This document shows positions 11,290 to 23,113 of a stretch of 64,000 bases of DNA, one piece after another. Position numbers and translations under genes: made by a program. The notes beneath the pieces are model-generated. The model searched no databases. It saw nothing but the letters and a program-made list of their open reading frames with translations, and had not been told where the DNA came from. The stretch's first letter is position 1. Each line of letters starts with the position of its first letter. The stretch comes from Cymbidium sinense (taxonomy: Eukaryota; Streptophyta; Magnoliopsida; Asparagales; Orchidaceae). The stretch covers positions 82,884,897 through 82,948,896 of the forward strand of contig CM038220.1 of the NCBI GenBank assembly GCA_021442155.1, given 5' to 3'.

Positions 11290-13040
11290 TATCTATGTTG
11301 TACATGATATTGTAAGATATTTGGAGTTATTTTTCGATAATTTGGTGCTTTCTTCATTTTCTCAATTTTTCTTAATGCCATATGTTTAGTACATTCCATT
11401 GTAAGCTATTTGGAGTTTAGTTCTTGGGAATTTGGTGGTTTATGGAGTGAGTTTATGGGGAATTTTAGCTATTCTACACTATTTTTCAATTATATGTTTA
11501 GTAGATGCTATTATATGCTGCTTGGAGGCTTATGAGTGGATTTTTGAAGCTATTTTCAATGTGTATTCTTTGTACTCTCATGAGGGTACCCCATTTTTCA
11601 AAATTTTAAGTGAACAATTTTGAATTATATGTTTTGTAGATGCTATTCTAAACTATTTGGAGAATTCTGGGTGAGTTTTTAGAGCTATTTTTAATGTGTA
11701 CTCTTTGTACTCTCATTAGGGTACACCCCATTTTTTCAAAATTTTTGCTAATCTACTATTTTTTAATTATATGTTTAGTAGATACTATTCTAAGTTTGGA
11801 GGCTATTTGGTGGATATTCGATTAGTTTTCAATGTGTACTCAGTACTGCTTGAGGGTACACCCCACTTTTCAAATTCTTTTAGCTATTCTACCTATTTTC
11901 AATTATATGTTTAGTAGATGATATTCTAAGCTTTGAAGGCGGGTGAGTTTTGGATCAGTTTTAATCTCTCGATACTCTCATGAAGGTACATCCCATTTTT
12001 TCAAAACCTTTCAGCTAATCTACACTATTTTTCAGTTATATGTTTATTAAATGCTATTTTAAGCTATTTGGAGGCTTGTGGGTGGGGTTTTAGAGTGATT
12101 TTCAATGTGTACTCTCTATACTCTCATGAGGTACATTATTTTAAAAAAATTTAGGTAACTATTTTCAATTATATGTTTAGTATATGCTATTCTAAGCCGT
12201 TTGGAGGCTTCGGTGTTTTGAACTTTTCAATATATACTCTATGCACTCTCATGAGGGTACACCCCCATTTTTTTAAAAAAATTTTAGCTAATCTACACAA
12301 TTTTTCAACCGATGTTTTATATATACTATTCTAAGTGTTTGGAGTCTTTGGGTGGGTATTTGGATTAGTTTTCAATGTGTACTCTCTGTACTCTCATGAG
12401 GGTACACCCCACTTTTTCAAATTCTTTTAACTATTCTACCATGTTTTCAATTATATGTTTAATAGATGCTATTTTAAGTTGTTTTGAGGTTTCTAGGTGG
12501 GTTTTTGGATCAGTTTTTAATGTAGACTCTATGTACTCTTATGATGGTACACTCAATTTTTTAAAATTTTTAGCTATTCTACTCTTTTTCAATTATATGT
12601 TTAGTAGATGTTATTCTAAGCTATTTTGAGGCTTCTAGGTGGGGTTTTAGACAGTTTTCAATGTGTACTCTATATTCTCATGAGGGTACACCCTACTTTT
12701 CAAATTTTTTATTCTATACTATTTTTCAATTATATATTTAGTAGATGCTATTCTAAGTGTTTGGAGGCTTTTGGGTGAGTTTTGAGCTATTTTCAAAATG
12801 TACTACTCTCACAAGGTACACTCCATTTTTTTCAAATTGTTTCATTAATCTATACTATTTTTCAATTATATATTTAGTAGATGCTATTTCAAGTTTGGAG
12901 GTTTTGGGTGTATTTTGAGCTATTTCTAATGTTCTTGTACTCTCATGAGAGTACACCCCATTTTTCAAATTAAACCATGATGGGGCTCATTATATGTTTA
13001 GTAAAGCTATTCTAAGTTGGAGAAATTTGGTAACTGCTTG
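11290..13040 (+). repeat. Array of about 135-bp units, left arm
   Basis: About eleven units recur with a spacing of roughly 125-145 bp. Each contains 'tactctcatgagggtacaccccatttttcaaa', then 'ttttcaattatatgtttagtagatgctattctaag' and 'tttggaggctt'. The core tends to the palindrome TGTACTCTCATGAGAGTACA, perfect at 12936-12955. The flank 'accccatttttcaaa' sets the orientation, opposite to that of the array from 13060 on. Short open frames inside are by-products of the repeat. Confidence 0.85.
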
Positions 13041-13059
13041 TAGCTCTTTTGATGTGTGC

Positions 13060-13450
13060 ATAGTTAAATTTTTTTAAAAGGAGTACACTCATGAGTGTAT
13101 GAGAGTACACATGAAAATACCTCCATAAAGCCCCAAATTCTCCAAGACTAAACTCAAACATCTTGCAATAGCATGTACCAAACATATGACAAGCCCCATA
13201 GTTGAAAAAAATTGAAAAAATGGGGTGTACACTCATGAGAGTACAAAATGTCACATGAAAAATAGCTCCAAACAACCCCTACTCTCTAGGTAACATCTCG
13301 AAACTGCTCAAAAAATTACCAAATTCCCCAGTTAAAAATTTCTGGAAAAAAGAGTGTACACTCAAGAGTGTACAGAGTGTACACTTTAAAACAACTCAAA
13401 AAAATAACCAAATTCCCCAAGAAACAACTCCACACTTTGTACACTGTGGA
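13060..13450 (-). repeat. Array of about 135-bp units, inner right arm
   Basis: Three units of the same family as 11290-13040 in reverse orientation, recognised by 'gaaaaaatggggtgtacactcatgagagtac' and 'acatatgacaagccccatagttgaaaaaa'. The switch from plus to minus units occurs at about 13040-13060 with almost no spacer, so the two arms form a long imperfect inverted repeat. Core variants here include TGTACACTCATGAG forms. Confidence 0.8.
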
Positions 13451-13479
13451 GGCATTTTCAATAAATTTTGGTGTAATAA

Positions 13480-14565
13480 CCCAGACTCTTTTGACAAGAA
13501 TTTTCTGTGATTTAAAGTACAAAATATTAAGAGTATATTAAAAACATAAGCTAGATAAGTCGAAGTACAAAGTTTACCTTTAAAGAACAGCATAGTAACT
13601 ATTGATTGGCACACTTTCAATCAAATTGACATTAAAGTATATACATTCAAAGAACACATGTCAATTAAATAATATCACAAATTATAATGTTTTATAATGA
13701 TATCCATCATCAGCTTGGTGTATTCTTCAGCAGACTAACTAATTATAGAGCTTGAATTAAATTTCTAAAATAGAAGAACATCATATCAGTTGGTGATATG
13801 TAATAGTAAGAATGAAGTGTTACATCTGCATATCTCTGAAAAGCACTCTGGCATAATAGAAAAAGGTGTTGTAATGGGTGACCCTTTATGTTCTCCACCT
13901 CTCGCAGGTTGTTCTTTCTTCTCTGTAACATTAAAGACATAATGATTTTAAGTTTAATATTTGAAGACTATAATTTAGAGTCGTAGAAAATTACTCTTGG
14001 CTTTCTTGTTTCTCTCCCAATATCCTTTCAGCCTTGCAATGGAAACACCCTTTGGCCATTTCTTAACTGAATCCTTTACTAAGTTAGTTCCTTTATCTAT
14101 TATAGTAGACTTCTTCTTCTTAGTTGTTTTGTCTATTGGGGGTGAATTCTCACATAATATAGAATCAATATTATAAAATAGTTTTTTTTAAGGAATTCAA
14201 CATATACTCCTCAGCTTTCTTATTACCTTGTGCCCTGGTGCTTATTTGATATGCATATCGATGTGGTTCCAAAAAATAATTTCATTTCCATCATTACCTT
14301 GCACATCTTTTAAGTTCTATAAGCTTATCAAAGTAAATATCCCTCATTGCTCTGGTTGACCATCGCATGAGAAGATACTTCTTCATAATGCACATAATAT
14401 CTTCCCGACTAACGGATATAGTGGGCAAAAGCACCCCATCATTTCAATTTTTTTACAACTACAAGTTATACTTAACATGTCTTGTCAAAATAGACAATCC
14501 ACAATTTGGAAGAACTCTTATTCTCTAAGTTTCTCATCAAATACTCTATGGGATTAGCACCTAAA
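13480..14565 (-). pseudogene. Decayed FAR1/FHY3-like (Mutator-type) transposase fragment
   Basis: On the minus strand, 14463-14422 encodes CSCKKIEMMGCFCP. This resembles the SWIM zinc-finger start of FAR1/FHY3 and related MULE transposases (CSC-x-x-F/E-x-x-G-x-x-C). After a frameshift, 14390-14345 encodes IMKKYLLMRWSTRA, like the P-S-x-Y-I-L-x-R-W-T segment that follows the finger. Further along, about 14150-13985 encodes a lysine-rich stretch (KTTKKKKST, then KKWPKGVSIARLKGYWE), like the basic tail of these proteins. The expected final histidine of the finger is replaced, and frameshifts and stops are frequent. The N-terminal FAR1 domain and the DDE catalytic core are not seen. The fragment lies between reverse-oriented repeat arrays, which could be the element's own terminal region. 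The family call rests on short motifs, so it is moderate. Confidence 0.55.
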
Positions 14566-14589
14566 AAATTAAAAAAAAATGATATCATG

Positions 14590-15385
14590 TACCTAATGAG
14601 AGTATAGAGAGTACACATAGAAAATAGCTCTCAAATTCTTGAGGAAACATCTCCAAACATCTTACAATAATAGAATGTACTAAACATATGACAAGCCTCA
14701 CAGTTAAAAAAATTGAAAAATTAGGGTGTACCCTCATGAGAGTACAAAGAGTACACATAAAAAATAGCCAAAAAAACTCTAAATTCTTCAGAAATATCTC
14801 CAAACTACTTACAAATGTACTAAACATATGATAAGCCCCATAGTTGAAAAACTTAAAAAACCCTCATGAGAGTACAGAGTGTACACATGGAAAATAGCTC
14901 TAAAAACCCCCCAAATTCTTCAAAAAATATCTGCAAATAGCTTACAATAGAATGTACTAAACATATGACAAGCCCCATAGTTGAAATAAATTGAAAAATA
15001 GTGTACCTTCATGAGAGTACATAGAGTACAAATGAAAAATAGCTCAAAAAATCTCCAAATAGCTTACAATAGAATGTACTAAACATATGACAAGCCTCAC
15101 AGTTAAAAAAAATTGAAAAAATGTAATGTACACTCATGAGAGTACAGAGAGTACACATGGAAAATAGCTTCAAAAACTCACAAATTCATTAGGACAAAAC
15201 TCCAAACAGCTTACGATAGAATGTACAAAATATATGGCAAGCCCACGTTAAAAAAAAAAAAATGAAAAAGGGATGTACACTCATGAGTATACAGAATGTA
15301 CACTTGAAAAAGTCCAAAAAATCCCCAAAGTCCTCTTGCAAAGAACTCCAAAAAGTGTAGGAAATATATATTACAAAAAATAATT
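14590..15385 (-). repeat. Array of about 135-bp units, outer right arm
   Basis: About six reverse-oriented units, recognisable by 'accctcatgagagtac', 'acacatggaaaatagct', 'aatctccaaatagcttacaatagaatgtactaaacatatgacaagcc'. They fade out at about 15385. The outermost left unit (about 11300-11345, 'ttggagttatttttcgataatttggtg') pairs with the outermost right unit ('caaagtcctcttgcaaagaactccaaa', about 15327). The outer limits of the inverted arms are therefore near 11290 and 15385. Confidence 0.8.
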
Positions 15386-16189
15386 TCAAAGAATATTAGT
15401 GTATGTTTCAAAAAAAAATTGTATATATAAAATGGTGGAGAAAACTTATCGATGCATTTATATTTAAGACATCATCCACTAAATTGGTCACAATATCAAG
15501 GCTACAACTTTCAAATTTGTTTTCTATCTTCACAGTTCTTCCCAAAAATTGAAATGAGATTTTTTTGTTTCTCTTCTCTCGATTCTCAAAAAAAATAAAA
15601 TCATATTATGCCCTAAATCCATTTATATATTATTTTTCCTGCACATTCAAACAATGTTTCTCCTGCTGTTTTAATGAGTCGGGCCTGGTCGGGTCCTAAT
15701 AACGTTAAAGGCATCATTATCATGATATTTAGTAAAAAATTATATTTTATTAGTGGACACGTGTTAAGATACGGTTGGCATCCACGTAATCGTTATTGCA
15801 AATGATAAGCTTTTTCAATAAAATGAAAGTTTCTTTTCTTTATATTTACTTGCAAGTGCATTAATAATATTAAAGGGTATATTATAATGTGTTTTGATAT
15901 GAATCATTGATTGATAAATTTGCTGCAAAGAAGTTTCAGACATAATGAAAAAAATGTCTAATCATAATATTTAGATAAAAAAGGATGTTTTTATTTATAC
16001 CTTTTCATAGATATTTTTTTATTTATATGAAGGTAGGTCTACTTTGATCTGATGGCAAAGTTGGGTGACAGGGTCAGAGGCTAAGTCATCGAGCAGCCTC
16101 TAAGACTATTCATGTGTTGAACGGGGTGGGAGAGAGAGATGTCATAGAGGTGACCTCAATACTATACATGTGTTGAAGGGGTGGAGGAG

Positions 16190-16249
<60 letters not shown>

Positions 16250-17289
16250 AATTCCACCAATAAATTTATGATGTATATATATTGATGATAATTTTAAATT
16301 CCATTTGGTGGCTAATTTTCACGGATAATAATGGCATAAGAGTTATCTTGGAGAACAAAAGGGTTGGAGTCGATAAAAAAATGAATTTGTTTATATTCTT
16401 TGATGATGTTCTAAATAGATGAATTGAGAATATAAATTGATTCCTAGCTCTAACCTTAGAAGCCTCTTTAAAGATATTAGCTAAAAAATGGTGAAGATGT
16501 GATCTCCATGGACATTCTTATTCTATATTTGTGACAAAATACTTATAAATAAATTTGTGATTCTTTAAATTAGAAACCTATGTTGAAGTGTTGAGAGGTG
16601 AATGATCGAGAAAGTGAGGGAAGTACCTTATAGTAACAAGAAAAACTTTCTAACCAAGCTACATTAACATGGACTCTATCCGCTTAACATTACTATAATC
16701 TTCATAGTTAGATCAAGAGTATAAAGTCCAACAAAATAGATCTACTTGTCAAGATCAGTGTAAGTCCAAAACTTTTGATTGGGAATGGGATTGTCACTAA
16801 CCTTTTCAAATAGAAATCTATAATAAATGATATCAATCATAACAATTTAAGGGCCAAAAATAGAGTTACTTATAGAGTCAATAAACTACTAATACTTTAT
16901 ACATTTCATATAAAAGTTGGTCGCATATACAATAGTGAGATGAAAAAGGAAGGTTGGAACTCATGTAGACCATATATGAATTGTTAATTCACCAAAAAAA
17001 GAAATGTACTATGTTTTTAATTCATTCAACCTAGAAATAGTTGGTGGGAGATGTTGAAGGAAGGGTGATTACGATGAACACATAATTTAATTTTTAAATA
17101 TATAGTTCAAGTCAAGGTTGTAGGAAAAGATAAGATTCTTGTAGATAAAGACTTTGTCTAGTTAATGAAACCTCCTAATATTCCAAGTCCCTAATGATGG
17201 GAATAACATTGATTGGTCATTAAATTAGGTTTGCCAAAATGTATGCATTTGGCCATTTTGGGATTTATGTGACTTGCTTTTAAGAGGTG
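15386..17289. other. AT-rich intergenic DNA, no gene seen
   Basis: No coding domain is recognised. Bases 15690-15800 have mixed composition and an ACACGTGT string containing a G-box core, without a supported gene next to it. A near-duplicate phrase ('ctatacatgtgttgaa' and a variant) occurs at about 16108 and 16162 just before a long GA repeat. Confidence 0.4.
16192..16257. repeat. (GA)n microsatellite
   Basis: About 33 uninterrupted GA dinucleotides, ending in 'agaaattcc'. Confidence 0.97.
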
Positions 17290-18215
17290 GTTGCTTGATT
17301 TAGCTAATGAAATTCTACTTCATTTAAACAAAGTATGTTCATCTCAATTTCATGATAAATGGGACATCAAAAAAGTTTTTAATATTCTAAATAGAGACTA
17401 CCTTCTACAATGGCTCTCAAAAAAGTTTTCCTTCTCATTTTATTATTTGGATTGCATCTTATATTTTTAATGTTCTTTACTCTATATGTATTAATGATTC
17501 TCTAGATGGCTTTTTCTATTTTAAGATTGATCTAAGGTAATGTTGCCTTTTTATATTCATAAATCTTTTTATTACTATAGAGGAGCTTTCTCAATTATTT
17601 TAAAGAAGCATTTTGGAAGCTTGATATACAAAAATCAAAATGAGTAGCTCTTGCATTTCTTACTTAATTTATACTGAGGATGTACAAATTTTTGAAAAGC
17701 TTCAACTCATAACACAAATGGGCTTAAGATTATTTTAAATTCAATATCAATCTCATTAAATTACCTCTAACTTAATATATGCTCACTTAACTTAAACTAA
17801 TTATTTTTGTGTTAAGTCTTCGATCTTTGACTTTCTAATTCTTATTGATAAAAGCAAATCATCATTAGATGTTTGAAAAGATAAATGTTTGTCTATGGCC
17901 AAGAGACTTAGTTATGGAAACACAATATGCTTAATCAATATCTTGCTTATTAGTGTCAAGCTCTGATGATTCCTAAAATTGCATCAAGACCATTAATAAT
18001 CTTTATTCTAAAATTTTGTTGCATGAAAACTAAAGAAAAATATTTGTATATTATTTCCTGGAATAAAACATATCGAACTAATGATTTTGATGGTTTAGGA
18101 ATCTATAATGTTTTTTATTTATCAAAGACATTTGCTCTACACTACTTCAATGATGATAGCATACCAATAACTTCCTTTTTATTTCTAATGGGTAAATATA
18201 TTACTTTATAGAAAT
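17290..18215 (+). pseudogene. LINE (L1-type) reverse transcriptase remnant
   Basis: The plus strand, read across frames, follows the order of plant L1-type reverse transcriptases. At about 17306 comes the L-A-N-E-I-L helix. At about 17486-17605 comes INDSLDGFF, then an LR and EELSQL context matching the usual INGSP-x-GFF...GLRQG...E-x-LS block. At about 17665-17700, IYTEDVQIFEKA stands where YADD and its flank belong. At about 17870-17935, WKDKCLSMAKRL matches the W-K-x-K-x-L-S-x-A-G-R motif. An open stretch at 17966-18211 contains IISWNKTYRTNDFDGLGIYN, matching the V-x-W-x-x-V-C-x-P-K-x-x-G-G-L-G-I block after the polymerase. The catalytic box is degraded (YADD to YTED), GLRQG has lost its QG, and stops and frameshifts are common. 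No endonuclease part or poly-A tail is identified. The element is dead. Confidence 0.8.
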
Positions 18216-19047
18216 GTCCTCCTTCGTTAATTTATTCATTAGTTAAATAGATGTATGTCTATGATGCACCAACAATATGCTATAAGAGTATGTAGTGTTG
18301 AACATATGTCACAGCTAGTTATATATTTAATTTAAAACATAAAAAAAAATTTAGACATATGCATCCTAAATAACTATGTTGGAAATTTAAAAATCTAAAC
18401 TAAGTGTATAATTTAATAAATAAATGAAGATAAAATTATTTTTTCTCTTCTTTGCCTACTATCACGATGTATGAAAGGTATATATACATTTTATTTATCA
18501 TTTTGCAACCTTAAATAATATAATTTTTTTCATTCTTATAATGTTAGAATTTGTTGTCACATTTCTTGCTTATTTAATTTTGGCAATTATTATATATTTT
18601 TTTAATATTGAAGAATTATAAAGTATAATATCTTGTTAACTAGGTGTATGTGTTATATATTTTAAAATAAGTGCCTTATGTTTGTGTTATTATGTTAACA
18701 TGTTCCTTATTTGTAATGATGCATCCTAGGTGTTTATATAAAATATATTTTTTATAAGACCACATATCATTAATAATGAATTTATTTCTACAAATAATAA
18801 TATTAATTGAACAAAAATTAAATTATTACTTTTCTTATCATTAGATCCAAAGTTATTTAGTGAAAGAACCTAGATCTTACTTTAGAAATTAGCCAAAAAT
18901 TTAAGAGCCAATTAAACAAGCTAGGTCTTAGAAACTCGAGGGTTTAGTAGAAATCAAGCCAAATCCATTTTAAAGTTAAGAAGAAAAATTGAGAAGAATT
19001 GAGGAAATACACACACACACACACACACACACAGGGAGAGAGAGAGT

Positions 19048-19089
<42 letters not shown>

Positions 19090-21100
19090 AAATCAAATCA
19101 AATCAAATCAAAGTGTGAAAATTTTCCATAAGATTATTCCTCTAATGCTCTTTTTATAGATGAAGATCCAAGTGTATGCTATGTAATTAACAAAATTAGT
19201 ATAATTTTAAATGACAAAATGGAATGATCTTAGTGTAGGTAGTTATGAAGCGAGTGAGTTTGTTTGGTGATTTGAAGGTTATTCCGAAAGAAGAAATTTT
19301 AAAATAGCATAAACTCTTAAACATTGAGATATTATTTACTTTAGTCCAATGAGTTTATAATTTTGACCCTTTAGTACAAGGGCCACTCATTTAATCACTA
19401 TTCCCATATGAGCATGTTTAATATTATTATTTCTATTAAAATATTAATTGTTACACTAAAAGACACTATAAAATGTGAAAGTTTAGCTTTATTCACATAA
19501 GGAATTTCATAATCTTTATCACTTAAGTAACTAATGACCTCCTCACTATCATTAACCCATAATTATCCACTAAGGTTTAAGAGGAAGCCCCTACCATCTT
19601 ATTTCAAATGTATCTCTGATAATATTATGATAGCCCATAGTCTATAATCATTAAAATATTTTACTTTTATTCTAATGTCTCATGATTTTGTTCCTTTAGT
19701 GTAGCTTTTTTAGGAGATCATCCTTCCTAATATGCTCCTATACGAGAAAACTTATGTTTAAAGATTTAATAAATTGAATTTCAAATATTATATCAAAATA
19801 CATATTGATATTTAAAAGTTCAGTATCATTCTACTTATGGTGCTTCATAATAATAACTTGATGGTTAAAAATTCTAATTATTATGAACTTTAGGTACCCT
19901 TAGTAAGTATATCGAGAGAAATCTTCATACAGGATCCTTTATATCAACTAGTACTTTGGGTGAATACATTCATGAAGTTGATCAAAAGTGCTTTCAAAGA
20001 GTAATCAATTTCTTAGATCATTAATTTGAGTTCACAATGGCATTAATTCTTACGAAGAGTTCTTAGGCTACTTTTAATGATGGGACTAATAATAATTTCT
20101 TAATTAGTGAGGCTACATATTTCTTTTAACCAAGAGATGTTTGAGTATGTACATGCTTCAAACTAATTATAAGTTCAATAACTTATTAAATCTATTTTAA
20201 ATTCTAAACATGATTTAATTAACTTATCAGAATTAAGTGAATATAGATGTATACATACTTATTATATGTGACTTATATTGTATATGTATTATTTATAACA
20301 TTAAAATCATTAAAAATACATACAACAAATTATTTTTCTCCTCATTGTTTTCACATTAATTAAAATCGTAATAAATCTTAAAAGTAAAACATTAAAATAA
20401 TAATGTTTGATCATAAAAAATTATGTATGTTAAAAGCATAATAATACTATTAGAAATGTATAAATCTTTATTAATGGTTGAAGGATAAAAATGGGTTTGA
20501 AATTGGATTTAAATAAAATCTAGTGATGTTTGTTTGATTGGTCTGTATACTTTAGCTTTATTATTTATTAATTATTTTATTAATTTTATTATCTCATAAT
20601 CATTATTCATTCAAGCTTGATATTGTTCACCATAAAGTGGCTGAAAATTTTAAAAGGATTTAGTTTTAATGTTATGTGGGACCTATCAGCCTCCCGGATG
20701 GTATGCCAGCTTGTGATGATCCGTAGACATGGACATGCGATTGATTCAACTCGATAATCCATTCTGCGTGGCTTTATTGAAAAAAAATAAATCAAAAGGA
20801 CATTTGGATAAATTGAAATAAATGGCCAACTGAAACGCACAATTCTACTAATCAAAAGGTTTTGGATTAAAATTGTTCACATCAATCGTGACAAAATACA
20901 TCCTCAAAATACTTTTACCATAAAATTAGTTCCATCAATTGACTCATAAAAAAATAGGCATTAATAATAAAATATTGATGCTTTAAAAAATAGTGGGAGC
21001 CTAGACTCTCCTCTCCAAGAGACCATGACTCCAAAATCTGTCATCTCCTCTCAATTGGATCGCATAATTTAATGATTATTATAATAAATCTCTGGCAACA
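18216..21100. other. AT-rich intergenic DNA, no gene seen
   Basis: No coding domain, RNA gene or clear element boundary is recognised apart from the microsatellite cluster at 19009-19112. The 82-codon minus open frame at 20607-20855 has no recognisable motif. Confidence 0.4.
19009..19112. repeat. Compound microsatellite (AC)n-(AG)n-(TCAAA)5
   Basis: AC repeats (19009-19033) are followed by interrupted AG repeats (to 19087) and then five TCAAA units. Confidence 0.95.
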
Positions 21101-21109
21101 AAAAGTGCT

Positions 21110-21550
21110 CTGCATTCGGACATATGTATATTCGTCCCCTCAATCCATCTCTCCTTCCATTAAAGAAACCCAAAACTGAAGCTCTCCATCCACATAGGCT
21201 CATCTCATCATTCTCTATCAGCTATATTTCACCAAGTAATTATATCAAATCAATGTTTAATTGGTCATTATAGGCAATATTCCACCTCTTACCTTTCTTC
21301 AATATCCCTCTATATATAAATCAATCCACCATTTTTATTCTTCCTCAGCATTAATCCATCATCACCTGCTCTGTTCTCCTTTCCTTCACCCTCTCCGCTT
21401 CTCTAACATGGATACCAAATACAAGAAGCCCCATAATTTCTAAGGAGATCCAAGAGCGGATCATGCTCATCATCTCGATGAAGAGGATGAAAACAAAAAG
21501 GAAAAAATCCTCTGTCAGCCATTAATGGAAGGAAACTACTTTTTTTCCCA
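21110..21550 (+). promoter_or_regulatory. Promoter-like region with TATA box and CT-rich leader
   Basis: After kilobases of AT-rich DNA, 21110-21410 is CT-rich. 'tctatatataaatc' at about 21310-21323 is a good plant TATA box. It is followed about 30 bases on by 'ttcctcagcattaatcc' and a pyrimidine-rich leader. The first ATG of the 'aacatggat' context (about 21409) opens only 11 codons before a stop. This could be a real core promoter, or a transposon terminus that mimics one. Confidence 0.3.
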
Positions 21551-21712
21551 ATGCCTAGAGTATTATTTGATGTGAACCGGTATAGATCGCTTGATATTGA
21601 GCAAGCAATGGCTAAGGTATTTTGGGAGAGGGAATTGGAAGAAGTTCTAATGACAGTATTTAAATTAATGAATAAGGCGAGAGGAACGAGAGTTTTATTC
21701 CCATACGCTTAA
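21551..21712 (+). CDS. Candidate short ORF, 53 codons, unrecognised
   Basis: The frame opens with ATG at 21551 (MPRVLFDVNRYRSLD...) and ends with TAA at 21710-21712. It lies about 240 bases downstream of the TATA-like box. The middle is charged and helical-looking (DIEQAMAKVFWERELEEVL), with mixed codon composition unlike the flanking AT-rich DNA. I recognise no family. It may be an exon of a short gene whose earlier exon lies around 21409-21530, a decayed gene fragment, or a chance frame. Two upstream ATGs open very short frames, which argues against direct translation from an unspliced transcript. Confidence 0.25.
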   Translation: MPRVLFDVNRYRSLDIEQAMAKVFWERELEEVLMTVFKLMNKARGTRVLFPYA

Positions 21713-21953
21713 TGCTCATGACGCTTTTGATCACAATGGGAGAATTATGATTCGCTTTAATAATTATATTACAAATTATTATATATTATTTAGATTTTCT
21801 TTATCCATGTATATTATTTGTTTATTATCAAGAAACTATTTGTTTTTTGTATTTGACGGTTAAATAAAAGAAGATTGCATATCTTTTAGTTTTCATCTTG
21901 GGTAATTGAATAAAATAGATATTATATATTTATATTTTATTAGTTATTTTAAT

Positions 21954-21956
<3 letters not shown>

Positions 21957-22017
<61 letters not shown>
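21957..22017. repeat. (TA)n microsatellite
   Basis: About 30 TA dinucleotides between 'aattat' and 'gcacatgc'. Confidence 0.97.
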
Positions 22018-22022
<5 letters not shown>

Positions 22023-22903
22023 TGCTTTAAAATTCTGTTAAATATACTATGGTAGCAAAATGCATATTTTCTAAAAAATTAATTTTTATTTTGTATCTCA
22101 CTTAAGATCTCATTTGTTGAAGTTAGAAAATTGCCTTTAAAAGAAAATTAAAATTCACAATTTGGTTTGGTGAAATTAAAATTAACATTAGCATTATTCT
22201 CTATTAAATTATTTTGAAATTAGCTCAAATTTTATAATTTTAACTTCATTTAATCTCGTAAAATTGAACTTCACAGCTAATTAAATCTCATATATTAGAA
22301 TACAATTTCACAATCAGCATCACAAAACACTCCTTTTTTCAGAAGTCCTCCATTTCTTTTCATTATTTCTCTCCATTAATAGCAATCAACTAATAATTAA
22401 TGATTCGAGCAGAGTTTTTGAAAATAATAATTAGAGCTTTAAGGCCTATTTGAAATATTTTTGTATTTTATTATTATTATTTTTAAATATATCTCTCTAA
22501 TATATTATTTGTATATTTTTATTTTTATTTTCAAAATAAAATAACTTATTTTTAAAAATACTCAAAAATAAATTTTAGTTGCTTCCATTATTTTAAAAAA
22601 TGACTATTAATGCAATTAACATATTGATTATTCAATAAAAATAAAAAAAATATTTTAAGATACTAAATAACATTTATTTCAAATCAAAATATACATTAAA
22701 ATTTTAAACATAAATTTAAAATAGAAATAATCTCAAAAATTTTATTAACTTATGTATAAGCTGCAATGAGTTTATTCCACCATGAGTTCATTTTAAGTCC
22801 TTTTTTAAACGTGTTCATATTTTGTGTTTAGAAGATTTTTTTATTGATCAATAAAAAAATATAAAATGTGTGACTATAATATTTGATTGATTTTTTTAAA
22901 TAT
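22018..22903. other. AT-rich intergenic DNA, nothing recognised
   Basis: Strongly AT-rich, with poly-A/T and ATTT runs; no coding or structural feature is supported. Confidence 0.5.
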
Positions 22904-22931
22904 AGAGAGAATTTAGTCATAAACTTACATA

Positions 22932-23017
<86 letters not shown>

Positions 23018-23022
23018 TAGTC

Positions 23023-23111
<89 letters not shown>
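22904..23111. repeat. Duplicated compound (TA)n/(GA)n microsatellite
   Basis: The phrase 'gagagaatttagtcat' occurs at about 22905 and again at about 23009, each time followed by a long TA run (22934-22981 and 23028-23111). A GA run (22982-23014) joins the two. The arrangement looks like a tandem duplication of a unit of about 104 bp. The long open frame across it is a product of the repeat. Confidence 0.85.

Positions 23112-23113
<2 letters not shown>

Noticed and set aside
11290..15385. Regular repeat spacing that could suggest a CRISPR array
   Set aside because: The units are 135 bp, diverged along their whole length, in opposite orientations, and in plant nuclear DNA.
15750..15790. G-box-like ACACGTGT as a regulatory site
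   Set aside because: A single motif with no adjacent supported gene or core promoter.
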